Part shown: in pieces, positions 1 through 6,361 of the stretch
Layout: every line of letters begins with the position of its first letter
Numbering within the stretch: position 1 is the stretch's first letter
Origin: an uncultured Collinsella sp.
GTDB taxonomy: Bacteria; Actinomycetota; Coriobacteriia; Coriobacteriales; Coriobacteriaceae
DNA length: 11,736 bases
Direction of reading: 5' to 3'
Assembly (NCBI GenBank): GCA_902496275.1
Contig: CABVAC010000055.1
Span: 1 to 11,736, forward strand
Made by a program: the position numbers and the translations under genes
Notes under the pieces: model-generated
What the model saw: the letters and a program-made list of their open reading frames with translations, nothing else
Told to the model about the DNA's origin: nothing
Database searches by the model: none

Positions 1-941
1 GTCGCATCTCGGAAGAAAACCGCAAGCTCATCAAGGAGGTCGCGGCGCGCAACCACTATGTTCCTAACCAGATCGCGCGTAGCCTGGTCATGCGCGAGTC
101 ACGCACGCTGGGCCTTATCGTCCCCAATATCGAGAGCCGCTTTTTTGCCTCGCTTGCCGGCAGCTTGGAAAAGCGTTGCCGCGAGGACGGTTACGCGCTC
201 TTTATTACCAGCTCGGGTGGAAGTGCCGATGACGATCTGGAGCTCCTGCGCCAGCTGGTGACGCGCGGCGTCGACGGCGTCTTTCTGGTGGTGGGTGACG
301 AGTTCTCCGACGACCGCGCCCTGCGCGAAGAGGTCAGCCATCTGCCTATCCCTGCCGTGATGGTCGACCGTGCCATTGAGGGACTCGAGTGCGACAAGGT
401 GATGTTCGACCATGAGATGGGTGGCTACATGGCTACCCGCTATCTGATCGGGCAGGGCCACCGTCGCATTGCCTGCTTGGTTAACGCGCGCCGTTCCAAT
501 ACGGGCCGCAAACGACTTGCCGGCTACGAGCGTGCGCTGCGCGAGGTTGGCCTGCCGATCGACGCGCGTTTGGAGTTTGAGAGCGAGTACTACATTTCGA
601 GCGCATACGAGGCTTCGGAGGCGGTGCTCGCAACCGACGCCACCGCCGTGTTCGCAAGCTCGGATAACATTGCCCTCGGTCTGCTCAAGCGCCTGCACGA
701 GATGGGGAAGAGCATTCCGGGCGATATCTCGGTGGTGAGCTATGACAACTCGGCGGCCGACGTTCTCTTTGAGCCGGCGCTGACCGCCATTGAGCAGGAT
801 CCTGGTGTCCTTGCGGAGCATGCTTTTGCCTGCATGTCCAAGCGTCTTGCCGGTAGGGGCGGTAGACGTGCCGAAGAGGTCGTGCTGGAGCCGGCGCTTA
901 TCGTTAAGGACAGCGTGCTCGAGCTTACTAAACACAACTAA
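1..941 (+). CDS. LacI-family sugar-responsive transcriptional regulator (5' truncated by window edge)
   Basis: The reading frame is open from base 3, so the gene begins upstream of the window; a downstream ATG at 90 is internal. The first visible residues (RISEENRKLIKEV...YVPNQIARSL) are the end of the LacI DNA-binding domain and its hinge helix. The next stretch, TLGLIVPNIESRFFASLAGSLE, begins the periplasmic-binding-protein-like effector domain. Family landmarks follow: DGVFLVVGD, a VMVDRAIEG strand, GYMATRYLIGQGHRRIACL, VFASSDNIALGLLKRL, and a C-terminal EEVVLEPALIVKDS. The recognition helix is mostly missing, so operator preference cannot be read from the protein. Family members are soluble dimers or tetramers that repress, and sometimes activate, sugar genes. 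The effector is unknown. It lies just upstream of xfp on the same strand, and CG-centred palindromes of LacI type sit between them, so control of xfp is a reasonable inference. Confidence 0.93.
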   Translation, partial: RISEENRKLIKEVAARNHYVPNQIARSLVMRESRTLGLIVPNIESRFFASLAGSLEKRCREDGYALFITSSGGSADDDLELLRQLVTRGVDGVFLVVGDEFSDDRALREEVSHLPIPAVMVDRAIEGLECDKVMFDHEMGGYMATRYLIGQGHRRIACLVNARRSNTGRKRLAGYERALREVGLPIDARLEFESEYYISSAYEASEAVLATDATAVFASSDNIALGLLKRLHEMGKSIPGDISVVSYDNSAADVLFEPALTAIEQDPGVLAEHAFACMSKRLAGRGGRRAEEVVLEPALIVKDSVLELTKHN

Positions 942-1043
942 ACACGTTTATCAATTTGCAGAAACCGAATGTGGAGCAGCTGTGACAGACAATGCCGCAG
1001 GTGAATGTCACGTTTTGCCAATCGATGGGATTGATAAGGATGG

Positions 1044-1076
1044 TAAAACGTTTTTTCACCATGATAAAACGTTTTA
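1044..1076. promoter_or_regulatory. Pair of LacI-type operators upstream of xfp
   Basis: TAAAACGTTTTA at 1065-1076 is a perfect 12-bp palindrome centred on CG. A near copy, TAAAACGTTTTT, lies at 1044-1055. The two centres are 21 bp apart, about two helical turns, which puts both on one face of the DNA. A central CG step is typical of LacI/CcpA-family operators. Weaker half-matches containing ACGTTT occur at 1010-1016 and at the lacI stop codon (944-950). The pair lies immediately upstream of a -10 hexamer. The identity of the bound protein is inferred from the adjacent lacI-family gene. Confidence 0.7.
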
Positions 1077-1081
1077 GCAAA

Positions 1082-1087
1082 TATACT
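1082..1087 (+). promoter_or_regulatory. Putative -10 hexamer of the xfp promoter
   Basis: TATACT is a close match to the sigma-70 -10 consensus, 59 nt before the xfp start. No good -35 is visible 16-18 bp upstream, where the right-hand operator (1065-1076) fills the spacer. A repressor on that site would block RNA polymerase. A weak -35 could also mean dependence on an activator. Confidence 0.5.
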
Positions 1088-1145
1088 AGTCCCAACGAAA
1101 GGTTGCCGTATCGGAGGGTGACCACGCAGCGAAGGGACACAAACA

Positions 1146-3674
1146 ATGGCTAAAACACTGGGGACGCCGTGGCAAAAGCTGGGCCACGAGGTGCCGGCTT
1201 CCGAGCTCGAGGGCGTCGACCTGTATTGGCGCGCATCGAACTATCTGTCCGTCGGCCAGATCTACCTTCGCTCTAACCCGCTGATGCGCACTGACTTTGT
1301 CGACGAGAAAACCGGTGAGGTGCGCGACTTTGGTCGCCCGGACGTTAAGCACCGCTTGGTCGGTCACTGGGGTACCACGCCTGGCATCAACTTCTTGTTC
1401 GGACACGTCAACCGTCTCATCGCCGACCACAACCAGAACGCCATTTTCTTGATGGGCCCGGGTCACGGTGGCCCTGCCGGCACCGCCCAGTCGCTGCTCG
1501 ATGGCACCTACCGTGAGATCCGCCCCGACATCACCAATGATGAGGCTGGTCTGCAGAAGTTCTTCCGCCAGTTTTCTTATCCCGGCGGCATCCCGAGCCA
1601 CTTTGCTCCCGAGACGCCTGGCTCCATCCACGAGGGCGGCGAGCTCGGCTACACGCTCAGCCACGCCTACGGCGCCGTCATGGACAACCCGAGCCTGTTG
1701 GCCGTGGCCGTGGTGGGCGACGGCGAGTCCGAGACCGGTCCGCTTGCGACTTCTTGGCAGTCCAACAAGCTTGTGAACCCGGCAACCGACGGCATCGTCC
1801 TGCCGATCCTGCACCTCAACGGTTACAAGATCGCCAACCCCACCATCCTTGCCCGCGTGTCCGACGAAGAGCTCACCAAGTTCTTTGAGGGCATGGGCTA
1901 TAAGCCGCACTTCTTTGTCGCCGGTTTTGACGACGAGAGCCACGCGAACATTCACGCGCGTTTCGCTGCCCTGTTTGAGCAGGTCTTCGATGAGATCTGC
2001 GACATCAAGGCCACCGCTCAGGCCCAGGCCGCCGCGGGCGAGACCGTGGTCCGCCCGGCCTACCCCATGATCGTGTTCCGTACGCCCAAGGGCTGGACTT
2101 GCCCCAAGCACATCGACGGTAAGAAGACCGAGGACTCCTGGCGCGCCCATCAGGTGCCGCTGGCGAGTGCCAAGGACACCCACGAGCACTTCCGCGTGCT
2201 GCGCGAGTGGCTGCGCTCCTACAAGCCCGAGGAGCTCTTTACGCCCGAGGGCCAGGTGCGCCCCGAGGTGACGGCCTTTATGCCGACCGGTGAGCTGCGC
2301 ATCGGCGCCAACCCCAACGCGAACGGCGGCAAGGTCCGCCGCGAGCTCGAACTGCCCGATATACATGTCCACGAGATCCCCGTCGCCGAGAAAGGTCACG
2401 GCTGGGGCTCCACCGAGGCCGCCCGCGTCTTTGGCGAGTACACTGCCGACGTTCTGGCCAAGAACATGGACGATTTCCGTATCTTTGGTCCCGACGAGAC
2501 CGCGTCTAACCGCCTGCAAGCCGCCTACAAGGTGACCAAGAAACAGTGGGATGCCGGCTTCTACGAGGATGAGGCCAACGACGAGCTACTGGCCGGTTCC
2601 GGTAAGGTTGTCGAGCAGCTGTCCGAGCACCAGTGCGAGGGCTTCCTCGAGGCCTACGTGCTCACCGGCCGCTCCGGTGTGTGGAGCTCCTACGAGAGTT
2701 TTGTCCACGTGGTCGATTCCATGGTCAACCAGCACTGCAAGTGGCTCGAGGCCACCAAGCGCGAGATTCCGTGGCGTGCTCCCATCAGCGGCCTCAACAT
2801 TTTGCTGTCGAGCCACGTGTGGCGCCAGGACCACAACGGCTTCTCGCACCAGGACCCCGGTTTTATCGACCTGCTGCTCAACAAGGCTAACGACACGCAT
2901 ATCGTGAATGCCTACTATCCGGCCGACGCCAACATGGCGCTTGCCGTTGCCGAGCGCGTCTACCAGTCCACCGACTGCGTCAACGTCATCTTCTGCGGCA
3001 AGCAGCCTGCCCCCACCTTCCAGACGGTCGACGAGGCCAAGTCCGAGCTCGCCGAGGGCGTCGCGACCTGGGAGTGGGCTTCGACTGCTGACTCGCTCGC
3101 CGAGGCCGACGTCGTGGTCGCCACCTGTGGTGACGTGCCGACGCTCGAGGCCCTGGCTGCAACCGATATGCTGCGCAAGCTGGACATTAAGGTGTGGTTC
3201 GTCAACGTGGTCGACCTGCTCAAGATTCAGAACGTCTGCGAGAACGACCAAGCCATCAGCGATAAGCGCTGGGCTGAGCTGTTTGGCCGCGGCGAGAAGC
3301 CCGTGCTCTTTGCATTCCACGCCTATGCCGGCACGATTCGCCGCCTGATCTGGAACCGCCCCGGCCACGATGCCTTCCGCGTCCACGGCTACGAGGAGAA
3401 AGGCTCCACGACCACGCCGTTCGACATGCTGCGCCTGAACAACATGGACCGCTGGGCCCTGGCCGCCGACGTGCTGCGTATGGTCGACGCCGATAAGTTT
3501 GTCGAGCAGATTAACGAGTGGGAGGCTTTCCGCACCGAGGCCTTTGAGTTCGCGTGCGACGAGGGCTTCGATCACCCGGCCTTTACCGACTGGGTCTGGC
3601 CCGACGCCGCAGCCGCAACTGCTGCCGACGGTGTACTCTCCGCAACGCAGATGACTGCCGGCGACAACGAGTAG
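1146..3674 (+). CDS. xfp: Xylulose-5-phosphate/fructose-6-phosphate phosphoketolase
   Basis: This 842-residue enzyme is close to the roughly 800-825 residues usual for the family. It is thiamine-diphosphate dependent and uses phosphate to cleave xylulose 5-phosphate (to acetyl phosphate and glyceraldehyde 3-phosphate) and often fructose 6-phosphate (to acetyl phosphate and erythrose 4-phosphate) in the cytosol. Landmarks are GHWGTTPG (73-80), the phosphoketolase signature GPGHGGPAG (104-112), SYPGGIPSH (144-152), and the ThDP/metal motif starting GDGESETGP (191-199) and ending around LNGYKI. The C-terminal part contains SSHVWRQDHNGFSHQDPGF and the usual YHAYAGTIRRL-like segment. Start: ATG with GAAGGG at 1131-1136, 9 nt upstream. 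It appears monocistronic, followed by long hairpins. It is the key enzyme of the bifid shunt and could take fructose 6-phosphate derived from the PTS locus downstream, though it has its own control region. Confidence 0.98.
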   Translation: MAKTLGTPWQKLGHEVPASELEGVDLYWRASNYLSVGQIYLRSNPLMRTDFVDEKTGEVRDFGRPDVKHRLVGHWGTTPGINFLFGHVNRLIADHNQNAIFLMGPGHGGPAGTAQSLLDGTYREIRPDITNDEAGLQKFFRQFSYPGGIPSHFAPETPGSIHEGGELGYTLSHAYGAVMDNPSLLAVAVVGDGESETGPLATSWQSNKLVNPATDGIVLPILHLNGYKIANPTILARVSDEELTKFFEGMGYKPHFFVAGFDDESHANIHARFAALFEQVFDEICDIKATAQAQAAAGETVVRPAYPMIVFRTPKGWTCPKHIDGKKTEDSWRAHQVPLASAKDTHEHFRVLREWLRSYKPEELFTPEGQVRPEVTAFMPTGELRIGANPNANGGKVRRELELPDIHVHEIPVAEKGHGWGSTEAARVFGEYTADVLAKNMDDFRIFGPDETASNRLQAAYKVTKKQWDAGFYEDEANDELLAGSGKVVEQLSEHQCEGFLEAYVLTGRSGVWSSYESFVHVVDSMVNQHCKWLEATKREIPWRAPISGLNILLSSHVWRQDHNGFSHQDPGFIDLLLNKANDTHIVNAYYPADANMALAVAERVYQSTDCVNVIFCGKQPAPTFQTVDEAKSELAEGVATWEWASTADSLAEADVVVATCGDVPTLEALAATDMLRKLDIKVWFVNVVDLLKIQNVCENDQAISDKRWAELFGRGEKPVLFAFHAYAGTIRRLIWNRPGHDAFRVHGYEEKGSTTTPFDMLRLNNMDRWALAADVLRMVDADKFVEQINEWEAFRTEAFEFACDEGFDHPAFTDWVWPDAAAATAADGVLSATQMTAGDNE

Positions 3675-3701
3675 GTAGGCATCCGGGACGGTCTCGCGCT
3701 G

Positions 3702-3786
3702 GGGCCTTGCCCGGCGGGGTTGCCTTGCTCCGGGAAGTGGGCTTCGCGAACTTCCCGGAGCAAGGCAACCCCGCCGGGCAAGGCCC
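3702..3786. repeat. Long perfect hairpin 1 (37-bp arms, 11-nt loop)
   Basis: The arm at 3702-3738 is the exact reverse complement of 3750-3786, with no mismatch over 37 bp. The loop at 3739-3749 is GGGCTTCGCGA. The apex has the form GGAAGT-loop-ACTTCC (3733-3755), and the same 23 nt recur in reverse orientation at 3924-3946. No T tract follows, so it is not a classic rho-independent terminator, although a stem this strong 27 nt after the xfp stop could stop transcription or protect the 3' end. It may belong to a palindromic repeat family. Confidence 0.95.
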
Positions 3787-3897
3787 TCTCGATCGTTTCG
3801 ATATGCGGGGGCTGATATATTTTATGTAATGGGGGCTTTGCTGATGCTGCCTTGGAGGCTGCGCATCTACCTTTGGTCAGCCAAGATTGCATTGCCG

Positions 3898-3972
3898 GGG
3901 CCGGGGTGGCTTGGTTAGGTTTTGGAAGTTCGCGAAGCCCACTTCCAAAACCTAACCAAGCCACCCCGGCCC
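3898..3972. repeat. Long perfect hairpin 2 (32-bp arms, 11-nt loop), inverted relative to hairpin 1
   Basis: The arm at 3898-3929 is the exact reverse complement of 3941-3972, with no mismatch over 32 bp. The loop at 3930-3940 is TCGCGAAGCCC, the reverse complement of the loop of hairpin 1. Read on the minus strand, the arm starts GGGCC and ends GGAAGT as in hairpin 1. The middle of the arm differs in sequence and length, yet pairing stays perfect in each copy. This is the pattern of a structured repeat family rather than two unrelated terminators. Confidence 0.95.
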
Positions 3973-4047
3973 TCGTCTGTGAACCCTTCCGCTGGGCGAG
4001 CCATAGACGCCGCGCACCGATGCGGTAAGGCGGCGGCTTGAAATTGG

Positions 4048-4056
4048 TGCTATATT
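4048..4056 (+). promoter_or_regulatory. Putative extended -10 promoter of the 4094-6086 gene group
   Basis: TGCTATATT fits an extended -10 (TGn followed by TATATT) 37 nt before the start codon at 4094. No convincing -35 is seen, which extended -10 promoters can tolerate. This would transcribe the small unknown gene and probably the two GntR genes behind it, as the gaps are 35 nt and then an overlap. Confidence 0.4.
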
Positions 4057-4093
4057 CGGCTTGAGTTGTTTAATACTAGAACGGGAGGCTGAT

Positions 4094-4585
4094 ATGGGGC
4101 TGTTCAAGAAGAAAAACCCGCAGGATGCCTTTGATCCCGATGTGTTTACCATCACGGATACGATTTTGGACCCGCCGCGGTTTACTTTTTTGCCGGCTAT
4201 CTACCAGGATGCCACGCGCCGCAAGTGGGCCGTGCATCAGCGCGGCGGCGAGCCGAAGATTTTTGACTATGCGGACGTGCTGCAGTGCGAGATTGTCGAG
4301 ACCGGAAATCCCGAGGATGTGTCGGAGCTTAGCAATCGCGAACTAGCTCAGCAGATTTTGATTAATCCAGCTCAGGCTACCAAAAACAACGCTGCCAAGC
4401 GTAATATGTGCCTTGGTATGGGTGTCATCGTTGCCGTGCAAACCGGCGAGGATGAGATTTCGAAGCTTGAGATTCCGGTGACCGCGGGCGAAGTCAAGCG
4501 AGACTCCGGCCTATATCGGTCGTATCGCAACGTTGCGGAGCAGATCAAAGAAGCCTTCGACGCCATGGGGCGTCCGGAGCAATGA
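4094..4585 (+). CDS. Conserved-looking hypothetical protein, 163 aa, function unknown
   Basis: I do not recognise a named family with confidence. ATG at 4094 is preceded by GGGAGG (4083-4088) at 5 nt; an in-frame TTG at 4061 lacks a ribosome site and would add residues encoded by the leader. The protein begins MGLFKKKNPQDAFDPD, has no signal peptide, and has at most one weakly hydrophobic patch (CLGMGVIVAV) near residue 115. The middle reads WAVHQRGGEPKIFDYADVLQCEIVETG, which resembles small cytosolic proteins with a beta-rich PH-like fold in which a basal W...IFxYxDI strand is followed by E-rich strands; this is a weak structural guess. The last third ends in an amphipathic helix (YRSYRNVAEQIKEAFDAM). 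It lies 35 nt before the first GntR gene and may share its transcript. Confidence 0.8.
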   Translation: MGLFKKKNPQDAFDPDVFTITDTILDPPRFTFLPAIYQDATRRKWAVHQRGGEPKIFDYADVLQCEIVETGNPEDVSELSNRELAQQILINPAQATKNNAAKRNMCLGMGVIVAVQTGEDEISKLEIPVTAGEVKRDSGLYRSYRNVAEQIKEAFDAMGRPEQ

Positions 4586-4620
4586 TGCCCGCAGCATCAA
4601 GCGGTTGAGGAGCCTTGCCC

Positions 4621-5388
4621 ATGTCGAGTGAACCATATGCGATTCCGCCCAAAGATCGCGCCTTTGAGGGCATTCTTTGGTATATCAAACATTATGACCT
4701 GCAGGGTGGTGACCGGCTGCCCGCCGAGCGTGTGCTCTGTGAAGAGCTGGGCGTGTCACGCACGGCGTTGCGCGCTGCGATCACGCGTCTGATTTCGTGC
4801 GGAACTTTGGAAAGCCGCCGCGGTTCGGGCACCTATGTGTGTCCTCCCAAACCGCTGAACATCTTTCAGGAAACATGGAACTATACGCAGGCGGTGGAGA
4901 GGGTTGGCTCAAAGTCGACCGCGCGCCTGGTTTGGTCCAAGATCGTGTACGCCGATATCGATTTGGCCCAAAAAGCCCAGATCGACCTGGGCACGCCGCT
5001 CTTCTGCATTCGACGTGTGCGCGTGGTTAATGGTTCCCCGGCGTCGATTGAGACGGCTCACGTCAACCTTTCTTTGTGCCCCTCGCTTCCCGATCACGAT
5101 TTTGAGCAGGAAAGCCTCTACGACGTTTTGCTCAAAGAGGGGAATGTCCATGTGGCGCACGGCAAGGAGTATATTTCCATCAGCCGTCTGAACGCCGATG
5201 AGGCCAAGTTGCTGGGTACCCAGGAGGGCACGCCGGTGTTTTACAAAGCTTCGCACGAGCGTGACGAGAACGATGGCTTTGTCGAGTATTGCAAGTCCGT
5301 GATTCTGCCGACCAAGTATCGTTTTGCCGATAACGGCGAGGCGGACGGCGTTGCGACGAAGGTGGGTGTCGAATGGCTGATGCAGTAG
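4621..5388 (+). CDS. GntR-family regulator with UTRA domain (HutC type), first of a pair
   Basis: The 255-residue protein has an N-terminal winged helix-turn-helix at about 12-75: GDRLPAERVLCEELGVSRTALRAAITRL with the recognition helix near 46-57, and the wing RRGSGTYV (66-73). The remainder is a UTRA ligand-binding domain (about 95-240), with LGTPLFCIRRVRVVNGSPASIETAHV and the terminal SVILPTKYRF expected of this fold. HutC-type regulators are dimeric repressors released by phosphorylated sugars or related metabolites; E. coli FrlR of the fructoselysine operon is of this type. Start: ATG at 4621 has GAGGAG (4607-4612) 8 nt upstream; a TTG at 4615 is too close to that site. Its stop codon lies inside the next gene. 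Likely target: the GGTATYAA boxes downstream. Confidence 0.93.
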   Translation: MSSEPYAIPPKDRAFEGILWYIKHYDLQGGDRLPAERVLCEELGVSRTALRAAITRLISCGTLESRRGSGTYVCPPKPLNIFQETWNYTQAVERVGSKSTARLVWSKIVYADIDLAQKAQIDLGTPLFCIRRVRVVNGSPASIETAHVNLSLCPSLPDHDFEQESLYDVLLKEGNVHVAHGKEYISISRLNADEAKLLGTQEGTPVFYKASHERDENDGFVEYCKSVILPTKYRFADNGEADGVATKVGVEWLMQ

Positions 5389-6086
5389 AAGACTTGCCGG
5401 TTTACAAGCAAATTCGCCGCTGCATTGCGGAGCGAATTGAGCGCGGCGACTATCCGACGGGCTCGATGATTCCGTCCGAAAACGAGCTGGCCGAGGAGTT
5501 TGGCACGACGCGCCTGACAATCCGAAGCGCCATGGACGAGCTGGTCAAAAGTGGCCAGATTCGTCGGGTACAGGGCAAGGGCGCCTTTGTGGGACACAAG
5601 TGGTTTGACGAGCACGAACGCAAGGGCGGCTTCCGTCAGTCGGTTCTGGCGTCGGGTGCGACGCCGTCGGTGCGCATCCTGGCGCGCTCCAAACGCTACG
5701 CCGGCCCGTATTACGCCGACCTGTTTGACATCGCCGAGGACGATCTGCTTTACTCGGTGCGCCGTCTCAACTGCATTGATGGTGAGCCCGTATCGATCGA
5801 GATGACGCTGATTCCGTGTCTGCTGTTTCCGGGCATCGAAGACGTGGACATTTCGGTCTTCAGCCTGTTCGAGACCTATGACATGTTGGGGCGCAAGCCG
5901 GACAAGTCGATTGAGAAACTCGATATTGAAGCGCTGGGCGCACGCGATGCGAGTTTGCTCAATCTTGAGCCGGGCGATCTGGCGCTCGTACTGGAATGCT
6001 TGACCTATGACTCGAGTGGGCAGCCGATTGAGCATGCCAAGTCTTTTAACCGCGGCGATGCCGGCGGATATACCTACAACTATTAG
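5373..6086 (+). CDS. GntR-family regulator with UTRA domain (HutC type), second of a pair
   Basis: The 237-residue protein begins with the winged helix (VYKQIRRCIAERIERGDYPTG, IPSENELAEEFGTTRLTIRSAMDEL, wing RRVQGKGAFV at 64-73). A UTRA domain follows from about 95 (RILARSKRYAGPYYADLF to the C-terminal AKSFNRGDAGGYTYNY). It overlaps the previous gene by 16 nt in a different frame and has AAGGTGG at 5359-5365, so the two are probably translationally coupled. The recognition helices (SRTALRAAITRL versus TTRLTIRSAMDEL) are alike but not identical, so the two proteins may read similar or overlapping sites. A strong terminator follows. Two adjacent HutC-type regulators next to a locus with a duplicated enzyme suggest either two inducers or heterodimers, which sequence alone cannot decide. 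Confidence 0.94.
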   Translation: MADAVEDLPVYKQIRRCIAERIERGDYPTGSMIPSENELAEEFGTTRLTIRSAMDELVKSGQIRRVQGKGAFVGHKWFDEHERKGGFRQSVLASGATPSVRILARSKRYAGPYYADLFDIAEDDLLYSVRRLNCIDGEPVSIEMTLIPCLLFPGIEDVDISVFSLFETYDMLGRKPDKSIEKLDIEALGARDASLLNLEPGDLALVLECLTYDSSGQPIEHAKSFNRGDAGGYTYNY

Positions 6087-6092
6087 CGTTTA

Positions 6093-6128
6093 GAGCATCC
6101 TCGTGCACGGTGGGGTGCTCATTTTTTT
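6093..6128 (+). terminator. Rho-independent terminator after the GntR pair
   Basis: GAGCATCC (6093-6100) pairs with GGGTGCTC (6113-6120) through one T-G wobble. It is followed directly by A and seven T residues (6122-6128). It lies 7 nt after the stop codon of the second GntR gene and separates that transcript from the PTS locus. Confidence 0.88.
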
Positions 6129-6162
6129 ACGGACATGTGTCGCATGACCGATGAGCGGCAAA

Positions 6163-6178
6163 AACCGACCGTCTACCG
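6163..6178. promoter_or_regulatory. Upstream conserved element, copy A
   Basis: AACCGACCGTCTACCG contains two ACCG units 7 bp apart and starts 42 bp before the first GGTATTAA box. Near copies lie at matching positions before the other two promoters (8481-8496 and 11381-11396). Function is unknown; it could bind a second regulator. Confidence 0.5.
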
Positions 6179-6204
6179 AGATGGGAGGACGAAATCAAAA
6201 AATC

Positions 6205-6246
6205 GGTATTAAAAACGGCTAACCTGTAATCGCTAACTGGTATTAA
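6205..6246 (+). promoter_or_regulatory. Operator/promoter region A: two GGTATTAA boxes before SIS copy 1
   Basis: GGTATTAA occurs at 6205-6212 and again at 6239-6246, 34 bp apart. Compared with the other two promoters, the -10 is less clear: TGTAAT (6225-6230) or the segment TAAC just before the second box. The AT-rich boxes, in a GC-rich genome, are the best candidates for GntR/UTRA binding. Repression here would control SIS copy 1, EIIA and EIIB. Confidence 0.65.
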
Positions 6247-6247
6247 G

Positions 6248-6361
6248 AACCTTTGAATTGTTGAGCTTGGGGCCAAGATGTCCACAAGGTTAAGCGGCGC
6301 GACGGGCGGCAAGCCCGGCCAGTCCGTGCGACAATTCGAACTGCTCGTGAAAGGAGCGGGA
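6248..6361 (+). other. Structured leader of SIS copy 1
   Basis: The roughly 110-nt untranslated stretch holds several complementary segments. AACCTT (6248-6253) pairs with AAGGTT (6286-6291). GAATTGT (6255-6261) pairs with ACAATTC (6331-6337). CTTG (6266-6269) pairs with CAAG (6274-6277). GGGC (6304-6307) can pair with GCCC (6313-6316). The far pair would enclose the near ones. An in-frame ATG at 6278 has no ribosome site and is not conserved before SIS copy 2, so it is treated as leader. A role in mRNA stability or translation is possible but unproven. Confidence 0.35.

Larger units (their letters stand above)
3675..4093. other. Gene-free region between xfp and the small unknown gene
   Basis: This stretch of about 420 bp has no credible gene on either strand. 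It holds two long hairpins (3702-3786 and 3898-3972), a 111-bp spacer between them that is mostly non-repetitive, and a promoter-like segment before the next gene. Short open frames that cross the hairpins exist only because the palindromes lack stop codons; they read nearly the same peptide on both strands. No conventional T-tailed terminator for xfp is visible, so hairpin 1 may serve that role. Confidence 0.7.

Noticed and set aside
982..1016. GTGACA/TGTCAC inverted repeat followed by GTTTT as a terminator for the lacI-family gene
   Set aside because: The stem is only 6 bp with an 18-nt loop and four T residues, too weak to call; the right arm also overlaps an ACGTTTT half-site.
1086..2519. 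Long open frame on the minus strand opposite xfp (and another at 2586-3575)
   Set aside because: These lie entirely opposite a clear phosphoketolase gene, have no family features, and are a known side effect of GC-rich codon use.
3572..3964. Open frames on both strands across the hairpin region
   Set aside because: They arise because the perfect palindromes read through without stops and give almost the same peptide in both directions; no start signals or family features.
3675..4093. CRISPR array, tRNA or attachment-site interpretation of the hairpin region
   Set aside because: There are only two copies, they are inverted, the stems differ, and there is no cloverleaf, regular spacer or nearby integrase.
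6278..6361. Upstream in-frame ATG that would extend SIS copy 1 by 28 residues
   Set aside because: There is no ribosome site before 6278, AAGGAG precedes 6362, and the identical second copy starts at the equivalent of 6362.
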